In this document: piece by piece, positions 16,794 to 25,501 of the stretch
How the letters are laid out: each line of letters starts with the position of its first letter
Position numbering within the stretch: the stretch's first letter is position 1
DNA from: Synergistaceae bacterium
GTDB taxonomy: Bacteria; Synergistota; Synergistia; Synergistales; Thermovirgaceae
Assembly (NCBI GenBank): GCA_012729145.1
Contig: JAAYDT010000044.1
Location: 1-48,337, forward strand
Length of the DNA: 48,337 nucleotides
Direction of reading: 5' to 3'
Position numbers and translations under genes: made by a program
The notes under the pieces: model-generated
The model's input: only the letters and a program-made list of their open reading frames with translations
Database searches by the model: none
What the model was told of the DNA's origin: nothing

Positions 16794-18173
16794 TTAGGTT
16801 CCCTGCCTCACGAACTCGAACCCGTTCCCGAATACCTTCAGGCAGGCCTCTACGGCCTTCTCTTCGAAGAGTGTCCCCGCCCCGGAGCGGATAGTGTTCA
16901 GGGCGACCTCGACGGGGTAGGCAGGACGGAAAGGTCTGTGGGAGCACATGGCCTCCATCACGTCGGCGACGGAGAGGATCCTTACCTCCGGAAGTATCTG
17001 TCTGCCCTTCAGACCCCTGGGGTAGCCCGAGCCGTCCATTCTCTCGTGGTGCTGGGAGATGATATGGGCAATGGGCCAGGGGAAGGAGATCCCTCTCAGT
17101 GTTTCGGCTCCCACCTCGGTGTGCCTTTTGATGATCTCATACTCGAGGGCCGTCAGCGTTGTCGGTTTGTTGAGGATCTCCCCGGGTATGTGAAGCTTCC
17201 CTATGTCGTGGATCAGGGCGGCCATCCACAGACCCTTTAACACGTCATCGGAAAGACCCATCTCCTCCCCCATGGCTCGGGCCAGTCGGGCTACGCCCTC
17301 CTGGTGGTCAGCTGTATAGACATCCCGGATCCTCATGGTCCCAGCCAGGACCCTCACCGTTTCGTCGAGCACTCTTTCGAGCCTGTCGCTGCTCACCCTG
17401 AGGGACTCCTCCATCTGCTTTCTTTCCGTTATATCCCGTCCCACGGACTGATACTCGACGATGTCCCCTTCGCTGTCGAAGAGGGCCGTGTCGAACCACT
17501 GCTGCCAGCGGATCTCCCCTGAGGGAAGGATCGTCTCCTCTTCCGAGATCAGGGTGGGGGATACCGGTGTCAGGTTTGCCAGTCTTTCCAGGGTTTTCTT
17601 CCTGTACTTCTCGGGGATATGGGTCGTCATGGGGGATCCGAGTATCTCTTCGGGCGTTGTCTGGTAGTATCTGCAGTAGGCGTCGTTGGCGAAGGTTACG
17701 GACCAGTCGGGAGAGTAGCGCACGATAACTTCCTGCTGTTGCTGGACAATGGCGCGGTAGCGCTCCTCGCTTCTTTGAAGCGCTTCCTCTGCCATCTTGC
17801 GGTCGGAGATATCCCGGTACATACCGTATATAGCCACCAGTTGGCCTTCGGATGTAATGGGCACGCCGAAGGCCAGGACGTGGAACTTGGTGCCGTCCTT
17901 TTTCTGCCTTATCGATTCGAACATGAACTGTTCGCCCATGGTGGCGCTCTTGGTCCGCCTGGAGGCCTCGCCCCTCAGGTTCTTGTCGGCGGCCACCAGG
18001 CTGTCGAGGTCTTTCCCGATAACTTCTTCAAGGGAGTATCCGAACATCTCGCAGAAAGCCCTGTTAGCCTTGTAAACAACACCATCAAGCCCCTGGATCA
18101 CCACTCCTTCCGGGGAATTATCGAAAAGTCGCTCGAAAAGTATGACGTAGTCGGGGCTCATGTCAAACTTCAT
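16794..18173 (-). CDS. PAS-PAS-HD-GYP signalling protein, probable cyclic-di-GMP phosphodiesterase
   Basis: The 459-residue protein is cytoplasmic, with no membrane segment. PAS domain 1 spans about residues 10-115 (FDNSPEGVVIQGLDG...YRDISDRK) and PAS domain 2 about 130-255 (ending VGRDITERK). The HD-GYP domain spans about 275-455, with HDIGKLHIP, HTEVGAE, HHERMDGSGYPRG and ILSVADV. The HD and GYP residues of active cyclic-di-GMP phosphodiesterases are present. The ligand sensed by the PAS domains is unknown. The start at 18173 is supported by GAGGAGGAAC; the frame extends 22 residues further but without a ribosome binding site. Confidence 0.9.
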   Translation of the reverse strand: MKFDMSPDYVILFERLFDNSPEGVVIQGLDGVVYKANRAFCEMFGYSLEEVIGKDLDSLVAADKNLRGEASRRTKSATMGEQFMFESIRQKKDGTKFHVLAFGVPITSEGQLVAIYGMYRDISDRKMAEEALQRSEERYRAIVQQQQEVIVRYSPDWSVTFANDAYCRYYQTTPEEILGSPMTTHIPEKYRKKTLERLANLTPVSPTLISEEETILPSGEIRWQQWFDTALFDSEGDIVEYQSVGRDITERKQMEESLRVSSDRLERVLDETVRVLAGTMRIRDVYTADHQEGVARLARAMGEEMGLSDDVLKGLWMAALIHDIGKLHIPGEILNKPTTLTALEYEIIKRHTEVGAETLRGISFPWPIAHIISQHHERMDGSGYPRGLKGRQILPEVRILSVADVMEAMCSHRPFRPAYPVEVALNTIRSGAGTLFEEKAVEACLKVFGNGFEFVRQGT

Positions 18174-18293
18174 TGAACTGTTCCTCCTCGGAAAGAGGGG
18201 GGTATATTCACACGGGAAACAGTATAACATGAAGTACACTTTTAACCCAATATCCCCTTGAAGGTCTTTTCTCCGGAAGGGCTGTACCGGGTC

Positions 18294-18323
18294 TTGTTAC
18301 GGTCTGGTCTGGGGTGTTATCAT
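18294..18323 (+). promoter_or_regulatory. Possible promoter of the small Cys-rich gene
   Basis: TTGTTA (18294-18299) and TATCAT (18318-18323) are 18 bases apart, about 50 bases before the start codon. Confidence 0.4.
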
Positions 18324-18375
18324 CTTACCGGCAGATGGACAAGGAAACGACCCTTAATGCCCGGGAGGATCCAAA

Positions 18376-18549
18376 ATGAGCAAAGAGAAGGTCATTATAA
18401 CAAACCTCGCCTGTACCTCAGATCTGTGCTCCATGGTAGAATTCGACGCCCAGCTCCTAAGGGATCTTATCGACGATCTTGAGTCGGGGTGGGTCGAGAC
18501 GCGGACCCAGGACCCCAAGTGCGACAAGGACTGCAAATACTGCAGGTGA
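18376..18549 (+). CDS. 57-residue Cys-rich protein
   Basis: The ATG at 18376 follows GGGAGGATCC, and the frame ends at TGA 18547-18549. The protein has two Cys near the N-terminus (NLACTSDLC) and three at the very end (CDKDCKYCR), around a central acidic helix (FDAQLLRDLIDDLESG). The Cys spacing suggests binding of a metal or Fe-S cluster, or redox cycling, but I know no family. It has its own promoter-like sequence and a convincing terminator, so it is probably a real single-gene unit. Confidence 0.65.
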   Translation: MSKEKVIITNLACTSDLCSMVEFDAQLLRDLIDDLESGWVETRTQDPKCDKDCKYCR

Positions 18550-18578
18550 AAGGCTGCTCTACCTGGATAAAAATGGGG

Positions 18579-18609
18579 AAGCCGGCCCCGTTGGGGGTCG
18601 GCTTTTTTG
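18579..18609 (+). terminator. Intrinsic terminator after the Cys-rich gene
   Basis: A stem built from AAGCCGGCCCC and GGGGGTCGGCTT, with a small bulge, has a GTT loop and is followed by a T run (18602-18607). Confidence 0.85.
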
Positions 18610-18630
18610 TGCCGTTCCGGGACGTTATTG

Positions 18631-19032
18631 TCAGAAGGCGAATATGCCAAGGCAGAGAATGCAGAACCCTGCAAGGTACATAATCCCCGCCAAACCTATC
18701 GTAAAGGATCGGCCCTTCCCCATCATGTCCATGATCGTTCTCCTGGACGGTTCATACCGGAAGATAAGGAAGTATGATTTCACCAGCGAAAGGGTAATGA
18801 AGAGGGTCATCACCCATGACAGTCTCACTGATGAAGTGAGCTCCACGTACCAGGTTATCAGAACCAGGAATGCCGAAGCCGCCCCGGCGACCCATAGCCA
18901 GACGGGCTGTTTTTCGGGGAAGAATAACTCGCTGAACAGGTCTACCCATCTCTCACCCCTTATGACTATTGCTGGTGCCAGGGAAACCATCACTGTCCCG
19001 AAAACAAGTGAAAGGAACTGGAAATAGAGCAT
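18631..19032 (-). CDS. Small integral membrane protein, unknown function
   Basis: The 133-residue protein has about four hydrophobic segments: residues 1-24, 43-62, 72-90 and 110-133. Loops are short, and a basic RYEPSRRTIMDMMGKGR stretch lies before the last segment. No family was recognised. GGAGAGGAGAG lies just before the ATG at 19032. It is downstream of the membrane-anchored gene at 19051-19458 with an 18-base gap, so the two are probably one operon. The end is convergent with the Cys-rich gene's terminator. Confidence 0.7.
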   Translation of the reverse strand: MLYFQFLSLVFGTVMVSLAPAIVIRGERWVDLFSELFFPEKQPVWLWVAGAASAFLVLITWYVELTSSVRLSWVMTLFITLSLVKSYFLIFRYEPSRRTIMDMMGKGRSFTIGLAGIMYLAGFCILCLGIFAF

Positions 19033-19050
19033 GCTCTCTCCTCTCCGGGG

Positions 19051-19458
19051 TTACTGCCCCTCCGTCATTTGCGGGGTTACGGTGGATCCGGGCTGGATAG
19101 GGTCACAGAACCCCCTCTCCGGGGATACTCTGAACCAGAAACCTACGGGATCTCCAGTCCGGAAACCTCCGTCGTCAAGCCAGCGAATGGAGTAGCTGAC
19201 AAGGAAGACCCCCTTCTCACCGGTCTCCTCGATCTTCCAACCCTCCAGTTTGAACTTGCCCTGTCGATTGATATCAGAGACGAACTCCTGCAGACGTTCC
19301 TTCGGCAGGTACTCTCTTTTGACGAGTTCAATGGCCTCTATCTTTGGATCGATCCTTGTGACGAAGATGACATAAGTGGTAACTATTGCGGCCAAAAAAA
19401 GCAGGGAAAGCAGTATCGCTTTCTTCACAGTGCTCTTTCTGTCTGTTTTTTTCTTCAT
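19051..19458 (-). CDS. Membrane-anchored protein, unknown function
   Basis: The 135-residue protein has a very basic start (MKKKTDRKSTVKK) and one membrane segment (about 14-33). A domain of roughly 100 residues outside the membrane follows, with FKLEGWKIEETGEKGVFLVSYSIRW and VGFWFRVSPERG, which looks like a small beta-rich fold. The family was not recognised. It is the first gene of a two-gene unit and is divergent from the large exported protein gene. Confidence 0.7.
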   Translation of the reverse strand: MKKKTDRKSTVKKAILLSLLFLAAIVTTYVIFVTRIDPKIEAIELVKREYLPKERLQEFVSDINRQGKFKLEGWKIEETGEKGVFLVSYSIRWLDDGGFRTGDPVGFWFRVSPERGFCDPIQPGSTVTPQMTEGQ

Positions 19459-19576
19459 TCCTGCAGGCCACCTCTCTAGATAACATTATACATAAGACGC
19501 CCCATTTTTAACGGGGATACCCCCCTGACCTTCCTCCTGCCGGTAGGTTAGAATATGTTCCGGGGAGTTGGTATTT

Positions 19577-22500
19577 TTGAACCCTAAAATAAAGGAACTG
19601 TGCCTTTCCCTTTTCTTGCTTTTTTCCGTGTCCCTCGTAGCCGTATTCCCGGCCGGCGCGCAGGAAGATCTATGCTGGCTGGAGCCTGGGGAGCCTGTCC
19701 CGGAGCAGTTCGCCTTCAGCGGAGAGCCCCCTGCTCTCGAAGAGGTCAATGAAGCTTTCCTGAAAGCCTTCGGGGGAGAACCGTCCCTCTGGCCGGAGGA
19801 GTTAAGGAACATTCACGAGGTCCAGGTGGCCTTCAACAAGAGGGCTCTTGCCAGCTCAAAATTCAAGGGACAGTTCAGCCAGGAGGCCCTTGCGAAGATG
19901 AGGGCCCAGGAAAAGGACCCCGTCGGGTACTGGTCCAGATGCCTGCACGAAGGCTGGGGTTTCGAGGAGTGGTTCAATCACGACCACCTGACGGTGCAGC
20001 GGGTCCCCAGGGCCCTGCTTGACCGCTTCATGACCGAGGTCTTCCCCCTGACTTGGAGGGATATCAGGAGTATTGTCCACGTCCAGGAGTATATGCTGGA
20101 GCTATCCGACGAACAGTTCATCCCCTATAACGACTACGACAGCAGGGTGCTTGACCTGAGAAAGCGAGACGTCCAGGAGTACAACTCCCTGGTGGAGGAT
20201 GCGGCCGAAGGGTATATCAAGGGCAACGACTTCCTTATGCTGCTCCTGATGCCCGAGAGGATCGATACCAACTGGGTGGGTGACGAAGCCTTCGAAGCCT
20301 CCCTCGTGAAACAGGCAAAAAGACTCTCCGAAAAAGTCCAGGACGTGGTCAGCGACATGGACAGGAGGTTCCGTTCGGCTTTCTACAGGGCCTTCCCTAA
20401 ACTTACCTATTCCTGGAACGCCGAGCCCTGGTCGGAGGATCACGTAGTATTCAACGGGAAACCTGTCCAGAGGGGACCTAGCATCGACCTTCTGGGAACG
20501 AGCACCAGGATAGAGCACCCCTATATTGGCGAGAAGATCACCATCCAGGAGCAAAAGGTGACCTCCGGCCCGACACTGAAGCTTCAGTGGGGGACGGTCC
20601 CGTCCCACTCGTCAGAGTTCGACAAGGGGGCCGTAGTGGAGAAGGTCTCTCCAAGGTACATGGTGGCCAGGAAGCAGTACGGGGAGTCCAGAGAGTTCAT
20701 CCTTTCACTGTACCTGGACCATCTCTCCGGTTTCGGCCATGAGGTATCCTTCGGTCCTGCCGGGGCATCCCCCTTCCCCGAAGAGATCGGCGCGGAGATC
20801 ATGGAAGCTATTACCGAGGCCTTTCTTGAGGCAGCGGAGGTGCTATACAGCGGTCCGGTGGTCATGACCGCCAAGGATCTTTCTTCCGCCGAGGGGTTGA
20901 TCCTCCAGCCCGGTGAGCAGAAAGGTGAGGCAAATAAAGCAAGGAAAGTAACACTCGACCCGCCCACGGTGAATGACATGCACGTCGATCACGATCTCCC
21001 CGAAGGGTGGTCCTTTTCAGTGGTTGTATGGGAGGACGGTCGTCCGGTCCCCCAGGCCAGGGTGGCCATAAGAAAGCCCGAGGCAGGGGTACTCTCTTCC
21101 AGGACCGCAGAAGGTGGGGATGAGAAGTGGCTCCTCCTGAGAACGGGGCCCCTGGGAGAGGCAGTGATCAACTACACTCCACCCTCCCTGACGGAACTCA
21201 AGATGATGGGGCCAAGCCAGTGGCAGGTCAACATCGTGGCCGAAGACCAGGAGAGCGGCGCCAAGGCTTCGGTGACGTTCAGGATCACCAGGCCCCTGGG
21301 GCTGGATGTTGCTGTGGAACACCCTGTCCTCCCGGCAGATCCGGGATTCCAGAATACTCTCCGCCTACGCTTTGACGGACGGAATCCTCAAGGTGACAGG
21401 GACGAGAAGTTCAGGGTCAAGATAACAGTAAAGAGCGGGAACGGAGCTCTCTCCCAGGACCCCGAGGGGTACGGCGGCAAGAGTGCTTTTGCCATGGAAG
21501 TGGAGTCCGACGTGGATCACGTGCTCTATTACCGGTGGTTTGGCCCAAGGGATCTCGACGGTCCCGTGACGGAGACCGTCCTCTTCCAGGTCCCCGAATT
21601 GGAGCTGGAGGGGACAGCCTCATTTCTGGTGGGGGTGGCCCCCAGTATCCATTCAACTCAACAGGAGCAACTGGGCGTGGAACAGCCCGGACTGTTTGTT
21701 CCACTGAAGGTCTACGTCCAGGATGAGTACCACCCCGATCTGGACATGGCCGAATTCTTCCGCTCCTTCCAGCTCAAGCCGGTCCTGGACATCAGCCAGG
21801 TGGGCTTCAAGCCCATCGATCCTGACGACTCCCTCTCAAGACAGATACTGGAGGCACTTCTGGGTCACCTGAAGGGAGCCGAATTGCCCCGCGATGCTGT
21901 CCCCCTGGAACCGGAGACATGGTCCCTTGCCAGGGATGCCGGTTCCCGATGGTTTCTCGTCGGGGGCGTAACACCCGCTGGTAGCGCACCGAGGAACGCC
22001 TTCCCGGGGATCATTCTCTGGGACTACGGTGACTACACTTTCAGAATAAGCATGAACCTCGAGGATGCCCATGGGCTCCCCGTTGAACCTCTTAAACGCA
22101 CCATGACCAAGATCCTCCATGTTCGTCCCTTCCCGACTGGAGACAAGAGAGCCGAACTTATCCTCCCCATGATCCTTGCCTATTCGGCCATGTTCCCAGG
22201 TGAGGAGGCGAGACAGTTCTCCGTACGCAGCAGGAATCTCCTTCAGAGAGGCGACCTGGCGACCGCGTCGGTGACCATAGGGGAGTACTTTTCAAAACGT
22301 CTTTCGTCGGTCTCCCCTGACAGTGACATTGACCTTCATGATATGGAGCGACTTGAATACCTGGTCCACAAGGCACACGGAGTGTCGGGCGCCCCTCTTT
22401 CCGAAACGATCCTGGAGGGATCCCTCTCCCAGGCCAAGCTGAACTTTCTCTGCGCCGCAGCCGGGGAGTACGCTGAAATATTCCTCTCTCAGGGTTACGA

Positions 22501-22906
22501 CCTTTCAAAGCTGGTGGATCCCCCTTCTCTGGACCGAAGCAGCCCCGAACTCGAGATCCTGGAGATGATAAAAGGGTTCCTCGAGGGGTATGGCGGATAC
22601 GGGATCCTTGCTCTTGCCAGGGAGAACATTAAGTCCCTCGAAATATACAGTGAATCGGGGGAAGAGCTGTCCGAGTTCCACGGCCAGGTCTTTGGCGGAG
22701 GGGGGGGTCCCAGAAGGGTTTTCTTCGGAAAGAACTCCGTCGTGGTGCCCTTCCTTCTCGGCGAGAACCTGCTGATCAACCTGAGAGGCAAGGGGAAGCC
22801 TGTGGATGCAATAAAGATACTGCCCAACGGGATCAACGTACAGCGCTACGGCTTCCACCCCGGGAGCGAGACTATCAATGTCTACGGGGATGTGGTGAGG
22901 CCCTGA
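19577..22906 (+). CDS. Large exported protein of unknown function
   Basis: The 1109-residue protein has a Sec signal peptide (LCLSLFLLFSVSLVAVFPAGA, cut likely before QEDL) and no further membrane segment, so it should be periplasmic or surface-exposed. The first third is helical and charged, with FEEWFNHDHLT and a possible metal-binding HDHL. The centre (about 460-720) is beta-rich and Ig-like: GWSFSVVVWEDGRPVPQARVAI and VNIVAEDQESGAKASVTFRITRP. The last third is helical and ends in a beta-rich GGGGGPRRVFFG segment. It has no enzyme motif or surface-anchoring signal I recognise. The start is TTG at 19577 (GGGAG 9 bases upstream) or TTG at 19568; no ATG fits. Confidence 0.8.
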   Translation: MNPKIKELCLSLFLLFSVSLVAVFPAGAQEDLCWLEPGEPVPEQFAFSGEPPALEEVNEAFLKAFGGEPSLWPEELRNIHEVQVAFNKRALASSKFKGQFSQEALAKMRAQEKDPVGYWSRCLHEGWGFEEWFNHDHLTVQRVPRALLDRFMTEVFPLTWRDIRSIVHVQEYMLELSDEQFIPYNDYDSRVLDLRKRDVQEYNSLVEDAAEGYIKGNDFLMLLLMPERIDTNWVGDEAFEASLVKQAKRLSEKVQDVVSDMDRRFRSAFYRAFPKLTYSWNAEPWSEDHVVFNGKPVQRGPSIDLLGTSTRIEHPYIGEKITIQEQKVTSGPTLKLQWGTVPSHSSEFDKGAVVEKVSPRYMVARKQYGESREFILSLYLDHLSGFGHEVSFGPAGASPFPEEIGAEIMEAITEAFLEAAEVLYSGPVVMTAKDLSSAEGLILQPGEQKGEANKARKVTLDPPTVNDMHVDHDLPEGWSFSVVVWEDGRPVPQARVAIRKPEAGVLSSRTAEGGDEKWLLLRTGPLGEAVINYTPPSLTELKMMGPSQWQVNIVAEDQESGAKASVTFRITRPLGLDVAVEHPVLPADPGFQNTLRLRFDGRNPQGDRDEKFRVKITVKSGNGALSQDPEGYGGKSAFAMEVESDVDHVLYYRWFGPRDLDGPVTETVLFQVPELELEGTASFLVGVAPSIHSTQQEQLGVEQPGLFVPLKVYVQDEYHPDLDMAEFFRSFQLKPVLDISQVGFKPIDPDDSLSRQILEALLGHLKGAELPRDAVPLEPETWSLARDAGSRWFLVGGVTPAGSAPRNAFPGIILWDYGDYTFRISMNLEDAHGLPVEPLKRTMTKILHVRPFPTGDKRAELILPMILAYSAMFPGEEARQFSVRSRNLLQRGDLATASVTIGEYFSKRLSSVSPDSDIDLHDMERLEYLVHKAHGVSGAPLSETILEGSLSQAKLNFLCAAAGEYAEIFLSQGYDLSKLVDPPSLDRSSPELEILEMIKGFLEGYGGYGILALARENIKSLEIYSESGEELSEFHGQVFGGGGGPRRVFFGKNSVVVPFLLGENLLINLRGKGKPVDAIKILPNGINVQRYGFHPGSETINVYGDVVRP

Positions 22907-22924
22907 AAAACCGATATAGAAATA

Positions 22925-23041
22925 GCGTAAACGGTAAACAGTAAACGGAATGGCAAAAAATCAAAAGACCCTGTTCTGCTCTTGACTTTACCGTTCACCG
23001 TTGACCGTTCACGCCTTTTGATCTTTTGAGTCACGACTTAC
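22925..23041. repeat. Period-7 inverted repeat in a convergent spacer
   Basis: The left arm GCGTAAACGGTAAACAGTAA (from 22925) pairs, with a few mismatches, with the right arm at 22989-23015, which is made of ACCGTTN heptads. The two arms flank a 36-base centre and could form a long hairpin between the convergent large exported protein and proline racemase genes. GTCACGACTTACG (23030-23042) is a further heptad-like tail. Confidence 0.78.
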
Positions 23042-23048
23042 GTTCCTT

Positions 23049-24059
23049 CTACTTCGGCAACAAAAACCCCGATCCCATTTCGTCGTTCTTCTGCTGGAGA
23101 AGGAAGTTGAACCCCGTGATGCTCGCCCTCCCCCTTATGAATGGAAGGATCGTTTCGAACTCTCCGATCTTTGGACCCGGTTCATAGTTACCGTGGAAGA
23201 CGCTTCCCACGACGCTCTCGTGGTCGAAAACCTCCCCGGGCTTGAGGAGCCCCCTGGCCGCCAGGAGGGCCATCTTGGCGCAGGTCCCGGTTCCGCAGGG
23301 GGAGCGATCCACGTTGCTCTCGCCGAAGATCACGCAGTTCTTCGTTGGCTTGCCGGGCCGTTCCAGGGCGAACTCCGTCAGACCAATGTAGTTCAGGTGC
23401 TTCTCAGTGGGGTGCTGCACCTTTACAGTGCGGTTGGCTTCACGGAGTATCTCCAGTCCAAGGGATAGCAGCCGCGGGACCTCCTCCCTTTCCAGGGTCA
23501 GCCCCAGTTCTTCGGCATGGATTATGGCAAAGAAATTCCCGCCAAAGGCGATATCCATGTGGACCTTCTTGCCGCCCAGAGATGGGACAGGCAGCTCCAC
23601 ATCCTGCCTGAAGACGAAGGCCGGGACGTTTGCCAGCGTCACGTCGCCGACCTTCCCGTCCTTTACCGCCACCTTCAGCCTTATCTGCCCTGCAGGGGTA
23701 TCGAGTACCACTTCGGTGTGGGGTTCTTCCCTCGGGACCATGCCCAGCTCCACCAGAGTGTGGGCCGTCCCTATGGAGCCGTGACCGCACATGGAGACAC
23801 CATCGCCGGAGTCCATGAAGATGACCCCGTAGTGAGAGCTCTCCTTTTCGGGGGGTGTGAGAAAGGCTCCGAACATGTCACTGTGTCCGCGGGGTTCGTG
23901 CATTACGAAGTTGCGGAAATCAGTCATATGTTCCTTCATGTAGGCCCATTTTTCGCTGATTGTCCTTCCTGGCAGATAGGGCCCCCCTCCGATAATGATC
24001 CTTGTCGGTTCGCCCCCGGTATGGGTGTCAACAACTGAAGTTGCCCTGATCACTTCCAT
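23049..24059 (-). CDS. Proline racemase family enzyme (PrdF-like)
   Basis: The 336-residue, cofactor-independent enzyme interconverts L- and D-proline (or epimerises 4-hydroxyproline) with two Cys acting as acid and base. The first is C91 in MCGHGSIG, the second is in DRSPCGTGTCAK; having both rules out the Thr-type dehydratase branch. MHEPRGHSDMFG and FGGNFFAIIHAEELG resemble clostridial proline racemase more than 4-hydroxyproline epimerases, as far as I recall those sequences. The ATG at 24059 has AAAGGAG 9 bases upstream, so the longer frame is not used. It is divergent from an FAD oxidoreductase and close to HypD, which fits hydroxyproline and proline fermentation. Confidence 0.88.
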   Translation of the reverse strand: MEVIRATSVVDTHTGGEPTRIIIGGGPYLPGRTISEKWAYMKEHMTDFRNFVMHEPRGHSDMFGAFLTPPEKESSHYGVIFMDSGDGVSMCGHGSIGTAHTLVELGMVPREEPHTEVVLDTPAGQIRLKVAVKDGKVGDVTLANVPAFVFRQDVELPVPSLGGKKVHMDIAFGGNFFAIIHAEELGLTLEREEVPRLLSLGLEILREANRTVKVQHPTEKHLNYIGLTEFALERPGKPTKNCVIFGESNVDRSPCGTGTCAKMALLAARGLLKPGEVFDHESVVGSVFHGNYEPGPKIGEFETILPFIRGRASITGFNFLLQQKNDEMGSGFLLPK

Positions 24060-24145
24060 CGGGTACATCTCCTTTCGGTCACTCCGGTTATGTGAAAAGG
24101 AGTTTCCTGTCCTTACAGCATCGAACCAAAAGTGCAATAAAGCGT

Positions 24146-24174
24146 TTGACGCAAATGGGCTAAGAAAATAAAAT
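24146..24174 (+). promoter_or_regulatory. Promoter of the FAD oxidoreductase gene
   Basis: TTGACG (24146-24151) and TAAAAT (24169-24174) have an ideal 17-base gap in the divergent spacer. A TTTG-ACG-CAAA inverted repeat overlaps the -35 box. Confidence 0.6.
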
Positions 24175-24261
24175 CTAGTATCGGGTTATTAAGATTATAT
24201 GCATGGGTTCAGAAGCAGGCAAATTTTGGTCTTCATTCTCCCATGGAAGGGGTCGGGGAAA

Positions 24262-25407
24262 TTGGGTCGCAATACTGCTGATGTGGCGATAATTGGAGGC
24301 GGGGTGCACGGCTGTTCCATAGCCTATCATCTGGCCAAGAGAGGAGTAAAGACGGTCCTGTTCGAGAAGGACTACATCTCCTCCGGTTCGAGCGGCAGAA
24401 GCGCCGCGGGTCTCAGGTACCAGTTCGGGACGGAGGTCAACTGCAGGCTGGCCAAGTACAACATGGAGAAGATCCCTCATCTGCAGGAGGAACTTGAATA
24501 CAAGGCCGACCTCGAATACGACCCGGCCGGCTACCTCTGGATCGCCTACAGCGAGACCCAGCTCGAGCAACTCAGGAAGAACGTTGCCCTGCAGAACTCG
24601 CTGGGCGTCGATTCTGTTATCCTCGACCCTGTGGGGATAAAGGAAGTCGCTCCGGGGCTGAACGTGGAGGGTATGCTCGGGGCAAGCTTCAACCAGAAGG
24701 ACGGACACGTGAACCCTCACACAATGAACTTCGCATACGCCGACGCGGCAAGGCGTTTTGGAGCGGAGATCCATACGAAAACTACCGTCACCGGTCTGCT
24801 CACGGACAACAAGAAGGTCTGGGGCGTGAAGACGACCAAAGGCGACTGGGAAGTCGGCCAGGTTGTCTGTGCTGCCAACGCATGGGCAGCCGAAGTGGGC
24901 AAGTGGTGCGGTCTCGAAATACCGATCGAACCGGAACGGCATTCACTTCTCATCACTGAGCCGGTCGAAAGGATGAAACACCCGATGACCCTCTGCCTCG
25001 ATGACGGCAGCTATTGGAAGCAGTGTCCCAACGGTACATTCATGCTTGGATGGGGCAACAAGGACGAGAAGAAGGATACAGACTACTACTCTTCATGGCA
25101 GTTCCTGGAAGAAGTAACCCAGAGGGTGCTTGCAAAGATGCCCTGTCTTGCTGGTGTAAGGTGTGTACGCCAGTGGACGGGCCCCTATGGAATTACTCCT
25201 GACGAACAGGCCATCATGGGTGAAACGCCGGTGGAGAACTTCCTTATCGATGCGGGGTGGAGCGGCCATGGGCTGCAGTTCGCCCCTTCGGCGGGGCGCA
25301 TAATCTCCGAGATAGTCATGGGCGAGGATCCTTTCCTGGACATAAGCTGCTTCCGTTACAGCAGGTTCGAGGAAGGCTGCCTCTTCCCGGAGCCGGCCTG
25401 CATCTGA
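24262..25407 (+). CDS. FAD-dependent oxidoreductase (DAO / sarcosine-oxidase-beta-like)
   Basis: The 381-residue protein has the N-terminal FAD-binding motif VAIIGGGVHGCSIAYHLAKRG with the acidic end FEKD. SSGSSGRSAAGLR follows, a stretch typical of the DAO family, and near the C-terminus GPYGITPDEQAIMGE and GWSGHGLQFAPSAGRIISE. Family members oxidise secondary or D-amino acids such as sarcosine, D-proline and hydroxyproline. Beside a proline racemase and HypD, a D-proline or D-hydroxyproline dehydrogenase is plausible but not shown. The start is the TTG at 24262, just before the first beta strand. An upstream in-frame ATG at 24199 adds 21 residues of unlikely N-terminus. Confidence 0.82.
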   Translation: MGRNTADVAIIGGGVHGCSIAYHLAKRGVKTVLFEKDYISSGSSGRSAAGLRYQFGTEVNCRLAKYNMEKIPHLQEELEYKADLEYDPAGYLWIAYSETQLEQLRKNVALQNSLGVDSVILDPVGIKEVAPGLNVEGMLGASFNQKDGHVNPHTMNFAYADAARRFGAEIHTKTTVTGLLTDNKKVWGVKTTKGDWEVGQVVCAANAWAAEVGKWCGLEIPIEPERHSLLITEPVERMKHPMTLCLDDGSYWKQCPNGTFMLGWGNKDEKKDTDYYSSWQFLEEVTQRVLAKMPCLAGVRCVRQWTGPYGITPDEQAIMGETPVENFLIDAGWSGHGLQFAPSAGRIISEIVMGEDPFLDISCFRYSRFEEGCLFPEPACI

Positions 25408-25438
25408 TCCGGGAAAAGGTCACAAATCTGTAAGAAAG

Positions 25439-25471
25439 AACGCCGGAGGCGGTATTGCAGCCCCCGGCGTT
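25439..25471. terminator. Probable bidirectional terminator hairpin
   Basis: AACGCCGG (25439-25446) pairs with CCGGCGTT (25464-25471) around a 17-base loop. It lies between the convergent ends of the FAD oxidoreductase and ferritin-like genes. The T run is weak. Confidence 0.5.
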
Positions 25472-25501
25472 CCCTGTTTGAGATGACTGCTTTTCTTTCG
25501 A

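Noticed and set aside
24175-24942. 255-codon ORF opposite the FAD oxidoreductase
   Set aside because: It is a shadow of the FAD-binding domain, and its composition follows the sense codons.
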